DNA of 64,000 nt from Stutzerimonas urumqiensis. GTDB lineage: Bacteria > Pseudomonadota > Gammaproteobacteria > Pseudomonadales > Pseudomonadaceae. A program made the position numbers and the translations under genes. The notes under the pieces were generated by a model. That model was given only the letters and a program-made list of their open reading frames with translations. It had not been told where the DNA came from and ran no database searches. The first letter of the stretch is position 1; each line of letters starts with the position of its first letter. Location of the stretch: assembly GCF_003640395.1 (NCBI RefSeq), contig NZ_RBZQ01000007.1:1-64000 (forward strand), read 5' to 3'. Of the stretch, positions 1-8,393 are shown in pieces.

Positions 1-128
1 TGCTGCGCTACCTGACGAACTACTACAACCATCAGCGACCACACAGTTACAACGGATACAGAACGCCAGCGCAAGCCGAATCGCTGGCCGGATAAACCTA
101 AACCAGTGTCCAGATTTTGTTGACCACA
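1..128 (+). mobile_element. 3' end of an IS3-family transposase (OrfB) and its right terminus
   Basis: The window opens inside a reading frame (codons from base 3, stop TAA at 93-95) whose 30 residues include YYNHQRPHSYNGYRTPAQAE. This is the C-terminal end of the DDE integrase core typical of IS3-family OrfB transposases. About 30 bp further, TGTCCAGATTTTGTTGACCA followed by CA (107-128) has the form of an IS3-group terminal inverted repeat ending in CA. The rest of the element lies outside the window, so its completeness is unknown. The element ends only about 38 bp before the first CRISPR repeat, so it may have replaced the leader or cut the array. The exact right boundary is inferred. Confidence 0.75.
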
Positions 129-166
129 ACACCTGCGGCCTGCTCGGTTCATTCAATCCAGAGAGC

Positions 167-621
167 GTGTTCCCCGCAGGCGCGGGGATGAACCGCACAC
201 CTTGTCCGCCAGTCGCCTTGCAGTAGCGTGTTCCCCGCAGGCGCGGGGATGAACCGCGACCTGTCGGGCCTGCAGCGCGGCGACTTCGGTGTTCCCCGCA
301 GGCGCGGGGATGAACCGCCTGCGGCCCGGAACTCGGCCGCGACGTGTTCGTGTTCCCCGCAGGCGCGGGGATGAACCGGACGCCCAGGGCAACCCGCTTG
401 TGCAGATCAAGTGTTCCCCGCAGGCGCGGGGATGAACCGCCGAACACGGCGTGCTGGGTGTCCTGATGCACGTGTTCCCCGCAGGCGCGGGGATGAACCG
501 AACAGCGACGTACGGCCGTGCTCGATGCAGTAGTGTTCCCGCAGGCGCGGGGATGAACCGCGGATCACGCCTTCACGTTGGCAGTAGCCGTAGTGTTCCC
601 CGCAGGCGCGGGGATGAACCG
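167..621 (+). CRISPR. Type I-E CRISPR array 1: 8 repeats, 7 spacers
   Basis: Repeats of 29 bp start at 167, 228, 289, 350, 411, 472, 533 and 593. They read GTGTTCCCCGCAGGC followed by GCGGGGATGAACCG, and spacers are 32-33 nt. The CCCCGC/GCGGGG hairpin and GATGAACCG end are the Cas6e-type repeat of subtype I-E. The loop is AGGC, where array 2 has ACCC. The repeat at 533 has lost one C of the CCCC run and is 28 bp. By analogy with E. coli the array is transcribed rightwards, so the leader should lie before 167. Only about 38 bp separate the first repeat from the IS end, so the leader appears truncated or missing. Confidence 0.97.
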
Positions 622-653
622 TGTAATAGCGTTGAGTACCGGAGGATGTATCC

Positions 654-908
654 GTGGCAGATTCCAACAAGCTCGGCGATGAGCTGAAAAGCCGCCTTCG
701 GTAACTGGCCAGCCTGCGCCAAGGCTCGTCTCGCTGGAGCGTGGGTGATGCCCCGCATTTTGTAGAGCGGGGTGAAGCGCATGAGAGCTTCAAGCAAGAA
801 GCCCTGGCGGCGTGGATGGCGTATCAGGAAGCCGGTCGGCATTTGTCCGGGCAAGAGACTCGGTTTTGGCTAAGTACCTGGGGGATGGCGCAGAGGCGGC
901 GCTTCCAG
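654..908 (+). pseudogene. Decayed CopG/RHH-family antitoxin remnant
   Basis: From GTG 654 the frame reads VADSNKLGDELKSRLR, then a TAA at 702-704, then continues in the same frame with LASLRQ, HFVERGEAHESFKQEALAAW, MAYQEAGRHLSGQE and LSTWG. This matches the ribbon-helix-helix antitoxin family I recall (VKLDDELKSR...ESFKQEALA...TGLHxT...WLxTWG). The TAA most simply reflects CAA to TAA. A further frameshift near 880-890 moves the expected C-terminus (GDGAEAALP) into another frame. I infer a dead antitoxin. Translation could restart at GTG 741, giving a 96-residue chimeric frame, but it would lack the DNA-binding N-terminus. Confidence 0.7.
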
Positions 909-1006
909 GTGCCACGATTGATTGTCACCGAAGATGCCGAGCGTGGCTGGAGCGTTGCCGTCGGTGCCTTGCCGGTAACGACCCGCTGGTCGGGAGAAGT
1001 GGCTGA
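909..1006 (+). pseudogene. RelE/ParE-type toxin 5' fragment, frameshifted
   Basis: Immediately after the antitoxin remnant, GTG 909 gives VPRLIVTEDAERG. After a one-base loss near 945-947 the adjacent frame continues LERCRRCLAGNDPLVGR and stops at 1004-1006. RelE/ParE toxins of this antitoxin family start MPRLIVTExAxRGLERCRRFLAxKDP, so this is the first third of such a toxin. The remaining 60 or so residues, including the catalytic or gyrase-binding part, are absent. I infer a non-functional relic. Its position between array 1 and cas3 suggests a former plasmid- or island-borne addiction cassette. Confidence 0.65.
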
Positions 1007-1030
1007 CGCCTGGCTCGTATCTGCGACCTG

Positions 1031-1198
1031 AATATGCGCGCTTAGCTGACACATTTTTCTGCACGGTGCCTCCTGAATGGCTTTAGAAACGGCCCGGATG
1101 CCCGCTAATGTGACCGAAAAATTCACCTGTCTTTACATACAGACTTCCGTCTTTCACCTTCTGGTGATTAGCTGCCTCGCAGGCAAGGACGCGAGCAG
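1031..1198 (+). promoter_or_regulatory. Upstream region of cas3 with three small inverted repeats
   Basis: This gene-free stretch leads to the cas3 start. It carries three consecutive short hairpins: AGAC-ttcc-GTCT at 1141-1152, CACC-ttct-GGTG at 1156-1167 and TGCCT-cgc-AGGCA at 1173-1185. The last lies in TTAGCTGCCTCGCAGGCA (1168-1185). I see no confident -35/-10 pair. The segment must contain the cas operon promoter or 5' leader unless transcription comes from array 1 or the IS. The operator role of the inverted repeats is inference. Confidence 0.4.
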
Positions 1199-3886
1199 GT
1201 GCGAAAAATGAAGGAGCAGTTGCGGTTCTCGCAGTTGTCGACGCAGGCACGGACGATTTGGGCAAAAAGCGGCGAAGGAGCGGGGCATGGTTTGTTGGCC
1301 CATCTGCTCGATGTTGCTGCAGTGACCGAAACCCTTCTGACGCTGGAACCCGAGACCACTCGCGGCTGGCTGACCGGGTCATTCGGTTTGCCTCAAGCGA
1401 GCATCTCACGCTGGATAGCTGCACTGGCCGGGCTGCATGACTACGGCAAGGCGATTCCCGGCTTTCAAGCCAAGTGGGAAGAAGGCCAGGATGCCGATCG
1501 GAATGCTGGCCTGCCGTTCGATAGGCGTGCCTGCGATGTGACCAACCACTCCTGCGCAACCGCGGCGTTGCTGGGCGCTGGCTTGCAGCGGTGCAGCGGT
1601 GCAGAGACTGACTGGGTCCGGCATGTGTTGCAGGCGATCAGCGCCCATCACGGCTACCACTTCCTGCGGCCCGAGATTGAACAGGCGCGTCCTGATGACG
1701 GGCGCCAATGGGCGGATGCGCGACAGGCGATCCTCGACGCGTTCTGGTCCGTTTTGGCTCCCGAGGGGACTCCCGTGCTCGACGAGCTCGATCTGCCAGC
1801 GGTGAACTGGCTGGCAGGGATTACCAGTGTGGCCGACTGGATTGCGTCGAACCCAGAGTGGTTTTCCCTCGGCGAACGGCAAGTTGACCTTCATGACTAC
1901 TACCGTAACGCTCAGGAACTTGCTGAAGGTGCTCTCCAGCGGATCGGTTGGGGGGAGATGCGGCCGTTGCTGACCGGTCATTGGTCTGCCGACGCGTTGC
2001 TGGCGCGTATCGTCAACCGGCAGGGTGTGTCGGCCCGGCCCTTGCAGCAGTCGGGTGATCGCCTGCTCGGCGATGTGAGAGGGCCTGCGCTGCTGTTGGT
2101 GGAAGCGCCAATGGGGGAGGGCAAGACGGAGTTGGCCTTTCTTGCCCATCTTCGGCTACAGGCGGCGAACGGACATCGGGGCTTGTATATGGCGCTGCCG
2201 ACCCAGGCGACCGGCAATGCGATGTTCAAGCGGACGTTGACGTTTCTTGAGGGCTTCGCGGACGGCCCGCTCGACGTGCAGCTTGTACACGGTGGCGCCA
2301 CGCTAAATGAGGATGTTCAGCACCTGCGAGGTGTCGATCATTCAAGCGGAGCGAGTCTTTCCGCGTCTGCCTGGTTTTCCCAGCGTCGGCGACCACTGCT
2401 TTCACCCTATGGCGTCGGTACGGTCGACCAGGCGCTGTTCTCCGTTCTCAACGTGAAACACCACTTCGTGCGACTCTGGGGCTTGAGCAACCGGGTCGTG
2501 GTGCTGGATGAGGTGCATGCGTACGACACCTATACCCACGGGCTGATCGAGTCCCTGCTGTGCTGGCTCAAGGCGCTGGGCAGTTCAGTCGTGCTGATGA
2601 GCGCCACCCTGCCGGAGCGGCGGCGGACTTCCTTGCTGAAAGCCTGGGGCATTCCGGCTGGCGGCGCCCCGGAGCTGCCCTATCCACGTGTGATGCTCGC
2701 TGATCAGAAAGGCGCGCGTGGCGAGCATTTTGAGGCGCGCCCACTCGCTCCGATCCGCCTGGCGGCCATGGGCGAGACGCTGGAGGCCCTGGCTGCACGT
2801 GCCTGTGAGCTGCTGGACGGTGGCGGGTGCGGCGCGCTGATCGTCAATACGGTCGATCGGGCCCAGGCGTTGTACCGGACGCTAAGCGAGCGCCTTGATG
2901 GCTCGGTCTGCCTGTTGCTTTTCCACGCACGCTTTCCGGCCGACGAACGTAACGATCGGGAGCGCAGGGTGCTCGGGCTGTTCGGTCCGGATGGCCAACG
3001 GCCGGAGAAGGCGCTATTGATCGCCACCCAGGTCGTAGAGCAATCGCTCGATCTGGATTTCGATTTCATGCTCAGTGACCTTGCGCCGGTCGATCTTCTT
3101 TTGCAGCGGGCCGGGCGGCTGCATCGGCACATGAGAGAGCGGCCCCCCATGCATCAGGGCGCCTGCTTGCATGTTGCCGGCTTGGATGGCGCCAAGCTGC
3201 CAGACCTCAAGGAAACCGCCTGGCAGTACGTCTACGACGCCTACATTCTCGGTCGGACCTGGGCGTTGCTGTCTCGTGAGCAGGAGCTGCATCTGCCGGG
3301 CGATATCGATCGACTGGTCCAGGTGGTGTATGACCTGGACGGGCCGCTGCCAGACGACCTGGAGGAAAAGGCGAGGCAGTTCATCGAGGTCGACACGTTC
3401 GGTGAGTATCTTGCTAAGTCGGGTGATCAGCGCATGCGCTCAGTGAACATCGCCATAGATCCCTTGGCCGAGCCGCAGCATGCCTATGCGGGGAAGCCCC
3501 ACGGCAACGAGGAGGGCGACGGCATCGGCCTTACCAACCGCACCCGCCTGGGGCTGGAGTCGGTCACGCTGATCCCGGTGCGGGTAGGTCTGCATGGATG
3601 GCAAGTCGATGCTGGCGCACCCTGCTTCCAGCCGGATCAGCCGGTGGATGACGACACGGCTCGCCGGCTATACGCCCGGCAATTCAAGCTTTCACGCAAG
3701 GCCGTGGTCGCGCATTTCCGAGCGGGCGAAGCGCCGCTGGCGTTCACCGGACATGCGCTGCTGAAACACTGCTATCCCTTGCCGCTGAAGGATGGGCGCT
3801 ATGAGTTGGATGGTTTGAGTATGCGGCTGGATGAGGAGCTGGGGCTTGTTTATGAGCACCAGCAAGCGCAAGAGGGAACCCTATGA
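1199..3886 (+). CDS. cas3: CRISPR-associated helicase/nuclease Cas3, type I-E
   Basis: This is the effector nuclease-helicase recruited by Cascade to nick and unwind target DNA processively. The 895-residue protein has an N-terminal HD nuclease domain (AGHGLLAHL near residue 28, the metal-binding LHDYGKA with H80-D81, NHSCATA near 116, ISAHHGYH near 148). An SF2 helicase follows: Walker A APMGEGKT near 303, DEVH near 437, SATLP near 473 and QRAGRLHRH further on. The length fits E. coli Cas3 (about 890). GTG 1199 is preceded by AAGGAC at a good distance; ATG 1208 is the alternative. It overlaps cas8e by 4 bp (ATGA), so it is translationally coupled to the Cascade genes, unlike E. coli where cas3 is separate. 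All core motifs look intact. Confidence 0.97.
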   Translation: MRKMKEQLRFSQLSTQARTIWAKSGEGAGHGLLAHLLDVAAVTETLLTLEPETTRGWLTGSFGLPQASISRWIAALAGLHDYGKAIPGFQAKWEEGQDADRNAGLPFDRRACDVTNHSCATAALLGAGLQRCSGAETDWVRHVLQAISAHHGYHFLRPEIEQARPDDGRQWADARQAILDAFWSVLAPEGTPVLDELDLPAVNWLAGITSVADWIASNPEWFSLGERQVDLHDYYRNAQELAEGALQRIGWGEMRPLLTGHWSADALLARIVNRQGVSARPLQQSGDRLLGDVRGPALLLVEAPMGEGKTELAFLAHLRLQAANGHRGLYMALPTQATGNAMFKRTLTFLEGFADGPLDVQLVHGGATLNEDVQHLRGVDHSSGASLSASAWFSQRRRPLLSPYGVGTVDQALFSVLNVKHHFVRLWGLSNRVVVLDEVHAYDTYTHGLIESLLCWLKALGSSVVLMSATLPERRRTSLLKAWGIPAGGAPELPYPRVMLADQKGARGEHFEARPLAPIRLAAMGETLEALAARACELLDGGGCGALIVNTVDRAQALYRTLSERLDGSVCLLLFHARFPADERNDRERRVLGLFGPDGQRPEKALLIATQVVEQSLDLDFDFMLSDLAPVDLLLQRAGRLHRHMRERPPMHQGACLHVAGLDGAKLPDLKETAWQYVYDAYILGRTWALLSREQELHLPGDIDRLVQVVYDLDGPLPDDLEEKARQFIEVDTFGEYLAKSGDQRMRSVNIAIDPLAEPQHAYAGKPHGNEEGDGIGLTNRTRLGLESVTLIPVRVGLHGWQVDAGAPCFQPDQPVDDDTARRLYARQFKLSRKAVVAHFRAGEAPLAFTGHALLKHCYPLPLKDGRYELDGLSMRLDEELGLVYEHQQAQEGTL

Positions 3887-5424
3887 GCAAGGCCATCAAT
3901 CTTCTGGACGAGCCCTGGCTACCGGTACAGCTGGCGGGTGGTGGCGTTACTCGGCTCGGCTTGCTGGAACTGTTCGAGCGGTCTGGGGAGATCGTCGCGC
4001 TGGCCGAAACGGCGCCGCCCAGCCTGATCGCCGAGTATCGACTGTTGCTGGCGATCACCCATCGGGCGCAGGGTCGGGCCTTCGGCGGCTGGAAGGACAT
4101 GGATCGCCGCCGTTGGTACCGCGACGGACTGCCGGTGGCTGAGATTCATGAGTATCTCGAGCATTGGCGCGAACGGTTCTGGCTGTTTCATCCAGAACAT
4201 CCATTCATGCAAGTGGCGGCGCTGGCCACGGCTGATGAAACGCGGGACAAGCGCAAGCCCTGGACGCAAATTGCGCTGGCGAGTGCCAGCGGCAACACAC
4301 CGGTAGTGTTCGACCACTCGCTGGACGATGCGCCGCTTGAGATCACGCCTGCCGATGCGCTGGGAACCTTGCTCGGTTTTCTGCAATTCACGCCGGGCGG
4401 ATTGGTGAAGGTTGTGCGTGGTTCCGATAAAGCCGGCGCGCTGGTTAACACCGCTGCGGTATTGCCTGTTGGGGCAACGCTACAACAGACGCTGTGCCTG
4501 GCATTGCACCCAGAGCCAAAGGGAGGCATAGATGACCTGCCTGCCTGGGAGCGGGACGCTCTGAGCATCACCGAGCTAAGCGGTGATCCCGTGCTTGCGA
4601 CAGGGCCCAATGACCGTTACACCCGCCAGAGCCGTGCCGTTCTGTTGCTGCGCGAGGCCAGTGGCAATATTCGGTGGCTGCGTTTCGCCGCCGGGTTCGC
4701 GCTGGGGGACGATCCGAACGCGCCGGACCCTATGGCCAGCTATCGAGCCGGAAGCAATGGCCTTGTTCGGCTGAGCTTCACGGAAGGGCGTTCACTCTGG
4801 CGTGATCTCCCGGCGCTGGTTCCGGACATCAGCGGTACGGCGGCCAGGCCGGCGGCTGTCCTCACGCATGCGATGAGCCTGCACGACAGCTTTGACGGTG
4901 TTTACCAACCGGTTCTCGTGGCCGGCCTGGCCAGCGACCAAGCCAAGCTACTGCGCTGGCGTTCGGAACGGGTTGCCCTGCCCGCCGTGTTGCTGGCCGA
5001 TGCGAACAAGGCCAACCGGTTACGGAAACTGGTTGCCGAGGCTGAAGCGCTCTTCAGTGAACTGCGCAAAATCGCGACGGGCCTGCTGGCCGACACCTTG
5101 CCGGACCCATCCAGCAAAGACACCCGCGCTCGCGCCCGTGCGCTGGTTGATAACGGGCCGTTGTCGGCCACCTTCTTTGCCCATGCCGAACGCTCCCTGC
5201 ACGCAGTGCTCCTTGCGCTGGGTGAAGGGCGGGGCGACATCGCCGACGCTTTCTGGAGCGAGGCATTGCGCACCAGCGCCCGGCAGGCCTGGACGGCCGT
5301 GCAAAACGGCATCGGACGCTCCCCGCTGGCTTTGCGTGCGATTGCCCGACACGAGCCGCGCGTAGCAGCGTTGCTGAACAAACTCCTGCCGAATCTAGAA
5401 AACCCACCTGCCAAGGAGGCATGA
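3883..5424 (+). CDS. casA: Cascade large subunit Cas8e (Cse1/CasA)
   Basis: Large subunit of the type I-E surveillance complex. It reads the PAM, helps open the duplex and recruits Cas3. The 513-residue protein begins with the characteristic Cse1 opening INLLDEPWLPVQ and keeps the SLHDSFDGVYQPV and long C-terminal helical region expected of the four-helix bundle. The length matches the family (about 500). The ATG overlaps the cas3 stop by 4 bp, and the stop is one base from the next start. The position second in the operon, followed by cse2, cas7, cas5 and cas6e, is canonical for I-E. Confidence 0.95.
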   Translation: MSKAINLLDEPWLPVQLAGGGVTRLGLLELFERSGEIVALAETAPPSLIAEYRLLLAITHRAQGRAFGGWKDMDRRRWYRDGLPVAEIHEYLEHWRERFWLFHPEHPFMQVAALATADETRDKRKPWTQIALASASGNTPVVFDHSLDDAPLEITPADALGTLLGFLQFTPGGLVKVVRGSDKAGALVNTAAVLPVGATLQQTLCLALHPEPKGGIDDLPAWERDALSITELSGDPVLATGPNDRYTRQSRAVLLLREASGNIRWLRFAAGFALGDDPNAPDPMASYRAGSNGLVRLSFTEGRSLWRDLPALVPDISGTAARPAAVLTHAMSLHDSFDGVYQPVLVAGLASDQAKLLRWRSERVALPAVLLADANKANRLRKLVAEAEALFSELRKIATGLLADTLPDPSSKDTRARARALVDNGPLSATFFAHAERSLHAVLLALGEGRGDIADAFWSEALRTSARQAWTAVQNGIGRSPLALRAIARHEPRVAALLNKLLPNLENPPAKEA

Positions 5425-5425
5425 C

Positions 5426-5971
5426 ATGAGCGAGTGTGCGCTGCGATTCGTCGATCATTTGAAGGCGCTTGGCCAGGCCAACCGCGGCGCCATGGCTGCG
5501 CTACGTCACAGCCTTGCGTTCGAACCTGGCACCTACGAGAAGGCATACCCCTACGTTGAACGTTTCGCCAGTGCCGAGCAGTCGCCGCGTTCGCCGTGGC
5601 GTCTGGCGCTGTACCTGACGGCGGGACTCTACGCACGCCATCCGCAAAACGCCGCGCAGAGCTTCGCCGCTGCCTTTGGTGAGCTGTGGCGTGCGCGCGA
5701 AAGTTCGCCCAGCGTGGAGAAGCGTTTCATCGCCTTGCTGGGAGCCGATGCAGAAAACGTCGCCGAGTATCTGCGCCAGGCCATCAGCCTGCTGGCAGCC
5801 GAGGACATCGGTTTCGACTTTGCCCGGTTGCTGGATGATCTCAAGTACTGGCTGAACGCCTACGCCCCCGAACAGCGCGACCGGGTCCGCCAGCAATGGG
5901 CACGCGATTTCTACCGCGCCAATATTTCTGATAACGCCAACAACACCAACAGCCAAGAAAAGGACGACTGA
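5426..5971 (+). CDS. casB: Cascade small subunit Cse2 (CasB)
   Basis: Small subunit, present as a dimer in Cascade, which stabilises the R-loop by holding the displaced strand. The 181-residue, mostly helical protein is slightly longer than E. coli Cse2 (160). Visible family features are the N-terminal LGQANRGAMAALRHSL segment and the RHPQNAAQSF stretch followed by a helical C-terminus (WLNAYAPEQRDRVRQQWARD). A short polar tail (NANNTNSQEKDD) is extra. It begins 1 bp after the casA stop and ends 2 bp before casC, so the genes form one transcript. Identification rests largely on position plus these weakly conserved motifs. Confidence 0.92.
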   Translation: MSECALRFVDHLKALGQANRGAMAALRHSLAFEPGTYEKAYPYVERFASAEQSPRSPWRLALYLTAGLYARHPQNAAQSFAAAFGELWRARESSPSVEKRFIALLGADAENVAEYLRQAISLLAAEDIGFDFARLLDDLKYWLNAYAPEQRDRVRQQWARDFYRANISDNANNTNSQEKDD

Positions 5972-5973
5972 GC

Positions 5974-7107
5974 ATGGGCCTGTTCCTCGAATTCCACCTG
6001 ATCCAGAACTTCGCGCCTTCCAACCTCAACCGTGACGACACCGGCGCACCCAAAGACGCTATTTTCGGTGGCCAGCGGCGGGCAAGGGTCAGCAGCCAGT
6101 GCTTCAAGCGGGCCATACGCCTTGCGGCGAGCGAGCACGAGCTGATCCCGGTTGCTCATCGCGGCGTGCGCACCAAGAAACTGAGGTCGTTGCTGCTGGA
6201 ACGCCTGACCAACCGCGATGCAGAAGAAGCGGCCGGCAAGATCGAGGTCGCCCTGGGGGCCGCCGGGCTGAAGCTCAAGGACGACGGCAAGACCGAATAC
6301 CTGCTGTTCCTTGGTGAGAATGAAATTAACGGCTTTGCCGCGTTGATCGAACAGCACTGGGAAGAACTGGCTGCCGGGGGCGACAAGAAAAGCAAAAAGG
6401 ACGCCAAGGCCAGTTTGCCGCTGGAAGTCGTAAAGAAGGCCAAGTCCTTGCTCGACGGTGGCAAGGCTGTGGATGTCGCCCTGTTCGGTCGAATGCTGGC
6501 GGATATGCCGGAAGCCAACCGGGATGCGGCATGCCAGGTCGCCCACGCCATTAGCACTCACCGGGTCGAGCGCGACTTCGATTACTTCACTGCGGTGGAT
6601 GACATGGGCGGGCCGGAAGAAAGCGGCGCGGGCATGATCGGACAGGTCGAGTTCAATTCGGCCACGCTGTATCGCTACGCAGTGCTGGATGTCCGTAAGT
6701 TGCTGAGCAACCTGCAAAGCGACCGAGACCTGACCCTTGCTGCGCTAGAGGCCTTTGCCCAAGCCATGGTGCGGGCAATCCCCACGGGCAAGCAGAACAG
6801 CTTTGCTGCGCATAATGCCCCTGAGTTCGTGGGTGTGTGCCTCCGGCACGAGGCTCCGCTCAACCTGGCCAATGCCTTCGAGAAACCGGTGGCGCCACGC
6901 CCCGACAAGTCGCTCACCGGGCAGTCGGTAGAAAGGCTCGCCGAATACGAAGGCAAGCTTTCGAGCTATTACGCCGCGTCGACCGATCAGTGGGCCTGCC
7001 TCGACCTGACTGGCGGGTGGCCTGCCGAAAAAGGCGGCCAATTGCCGTCGTTGGCTGCGCTGGCCGGTTGGGTGCGCGAATCGGTCGCTTCCGAACTGGA
7101 GGCCTGA
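5974..7107 (+). CDS. casC: Cascade backbone subunit Cas7e (Cse4/CasC)
   Basis: Six copies of this RAMP protein coat the crRNA spacer in Cascade. The 377-residue product opens with FLEFHLIQNFAPSNLNRDD and GAPKDAIFGGQRRARVSSQ, the hallmark Cas7e N-terminus, and has the conserved SSQCFKRAIR segment. The length is near E. coli CasC (363). A lysine-rich internal stretch (KKSKKDAKA, about residue 137) lies in the variable region. The ATG follows casB by 2 bp, and its stop lies 2 bp before the cas5e ATG. Confident from sequence and context. Confidence 0.96.
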   Translation: MGLFLEFHLIQNFAPSNLNRDDTGAPKDAIFGGQRRARVSSQCFKRAIRLAASEHELIPVAHRGVRTKKLRSLLLERLTNRDAEEAAGKIEVALGAAGLKLKDDGKTEYLLFLGENEINGFAALIEQHWEELAAGGDKKSKKDAKASLPLEVVKKAKSLLDGGKAVDVALFGRMLADMPEANRDAACQVAHAISTHRVERDFDYFTAVDDMGGPEESGAGMIGQVEFNSATLYRYAVLDVRKLLSNLQSDRDLTLAALEAFAQAMVRAIPTGKQNSFAAHNAPEFVGVCLRHEAPLNLANAFEKPVAPRPDKSLTGQSVERLAEYEGKLSSYYAASTDQWACLDLTGGWPAEKGGQLPSLAALAGWVRESVASELEA

Positions 7108-7109
7108 CT

Positions 7110-7781
7110 ATGCCCACCTTGCTGCTGCGCCTGCAGGGGCCGATGCAGTCCTGGGGCACCACCAGCCGCTTCGACGAGCGCGATACCGGGCTCGAGCCGT
7201 CCAAGTCCGGCGTGGTCGGCCTGCTATGCGCCGCGCTCGGCCGGGATCGCAAGGAACCAGTGGAGGACCTGGCTGCCTTGCGGATGGGCGTGCGAGTCGA
7301 CCGGGAAGGCGTGCCGATGCGTGATTACCAGACGGCCACTGGCGTGGTCGTGGCCGCAACAGGCAAGGCCGATCTCGGGCGTACTGTGGTCAGCCCGCGT
7401 TATTACCTGTCCGATGCGGTGTTTTTGGTCGGTCTGGAAGGCGAAGATCAAGCGTTGCTCGAGCGTTTGCATGCTGCCGTAAGGAATCCAGTTTGGCCGC
7501 TCGCATTGGGCCGAAAGGGATTCGTGCCCGGGTTGCCCGTACATCTTCCGGATGGATTGGTTGCCTCGCCCCTGTTCGAAGCATTGGAGTGCTACCCCTT
7601 CCTGCCTGGGCATGGAGAGCGTCCGATTTCGCTACGTGGCGCGATCGAGCATGCCAGCGAAGGCTCGATCCGTTTGGATCAGCCGGTAGCACCCTTCGCA
7701 GAGCGCCGCTTCGGTCCTCGCTTCGTCAAGTCCGTTTCGTTCGCAGGAGGCGAGCATGTTTCTGACCCGATTGGCGCTTGA
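7110..7781 (+). CDS. casD: Cascade subunit Cas5e (CasD)
   Basis: This subunit caps the 5' handle of the crRNA and links the Cas7 backbone to Cas8e. From ATG 7110 the protein is 223 residues, as in E. coli CasD (224). It begins MPTLLLRLQGPMQSWG, the classical Cas5 N-terminal strand, followed by SRFDERDTGLEPSKSGVVGL. The frame is open further upstream, but the ATG just after the cas7e stop fits the family start. The 3' end overlaps cas6e by 26 bp, implying translational coupling. Confidence 0.95.
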   Translation: MPTLLLRLQGPMQSWGTTSRFDERDTGLEPSKSGVVGLLCAALGRDRKEPVEDLAALRMGVRVDREGVPMRDYQTATGVVVAATGKADLGRTVVSPRYYLSDAVFLVGLEGEDQALLERLHAAVRNPVWPLALGRKGFVPGLPVHLPDGLVASPLFEALECYPFLPGHGERPISLRGAIEHASEGSIRLDQPVAPFAERRFGPRFVKSVSFAGGEHVSDPIGA

Positions 7782-8370
7782 CCCGCGCAGCGCCCAGGCG
7801 CGTCGCGATCTGAGCAGCCCGTACGACTTGCATCGCACTTTGGTTCGAGCCTTTGTCCGCGACGCTGAACAGACGCCTCCGCGTTTTCTTTGGCGGCTCG
7901 AGCCAGGTGGGGCTTGGGATGCACCGGTTGTGCTCGTCCAGGCACAGGCAGAGCCTGACTGGTCGGCACTTACGGCGTTGCCGGGTTATTTGAAAGGCGC
8001 GCCCGAGACTAAGCATGTCGATGTCGAGCGGTTCGTCCAGGCGGGCGGTCGCTACCGGTTCCGGCTGCTGGCTAACCCTACGGTAACCCGCGAAGGCAAG
8101 CGCTACGGGTTGGCTACCGAGACGGCACAGCTCGACTGGCTGGGTCGGCAGGGGGCTCGCTTGGGTTTTGCGGTCGAGAGTGTGCTGGTTACCAGTAGCG
8201 ATTTGCTGGAGACCCGCAAGCGCGATATGCGCATCAGCCTTCAACGGGCCTGCTATGAAGGCCTGCTCTGGCCGAACGATGTCTCGCTCCTGGCCGGTGC
8301 ACTCCAGTCGGGCATCGGCCCCGGCAAGGCATTCGGTTGCGGCTTGCTCAGCCTGGCAAGGATTGGCTGA
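7756..8370 (+). CDS. casE: crRNA endoribonuclease Cas6e (CasE)
   Basis: Cleaves the pre-crRNA at the base of the repeat hairpin and stays bound to the 3' stem-loop. The product is 204 residues, close to E. coli Cas6e (199). The N-terminal ferredoxin-like fold starts MFLTRLALDP and contains YDLHRTL with H26, the likely catalytic histidine. The C-terminal glycine-rich loop GIGPGKAFGCGLLS is the Cas6 signature. The start lies 26 bp inside cas5e. Both arrays keep the same six-base-pair repeat stem, so one Cas6e should process both. The next gene, a KilA-N protein rather than cas1, begins 23 bp downstream. Confidence 0.95.
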   Translation: MFLTRLALDPRSAQARRDLSSPYDLHRTLVRAFVRDAEQTPPRFLWRLEPGGAWDAPVVLVQAQAEPDWSALTALPGYLKGAPETKHVDVERFVQAGGRYRFRLLANPTVTREGKRYGLATETAQLDWLGRQGARLGFAVESVLVTSSDLLETRKRDMRISLQRACYEGLLWPNDVSLLAGALQSGIGPGKAFGCGLLSLARIG

Positions 8371-8393
8371 CATAACTGACAGAGAAGAAACCG

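Noticed and set aside
153-793. Open frames across CRISPR array 1 encoding repeated HPRACGEH / SSPRLRGT peptides
   Set aside because: They are translations of the repeat on the minus strand, periodic at 61 bp, with no start or codon support.
741-1031. A functional 96-residue gene
   Set aside because: The frame is the back half of an antitoxin running out of frame through a toxin remnant; it lacks the DNA-binding N-terminus.
1168-1190. A true type I-F CRISPR repeat
   Set aside because: Only the hairpin core and GCTAA match; there is no second copy or spacer, and no I-F cas gene in the window. Kept only as a resemblance.
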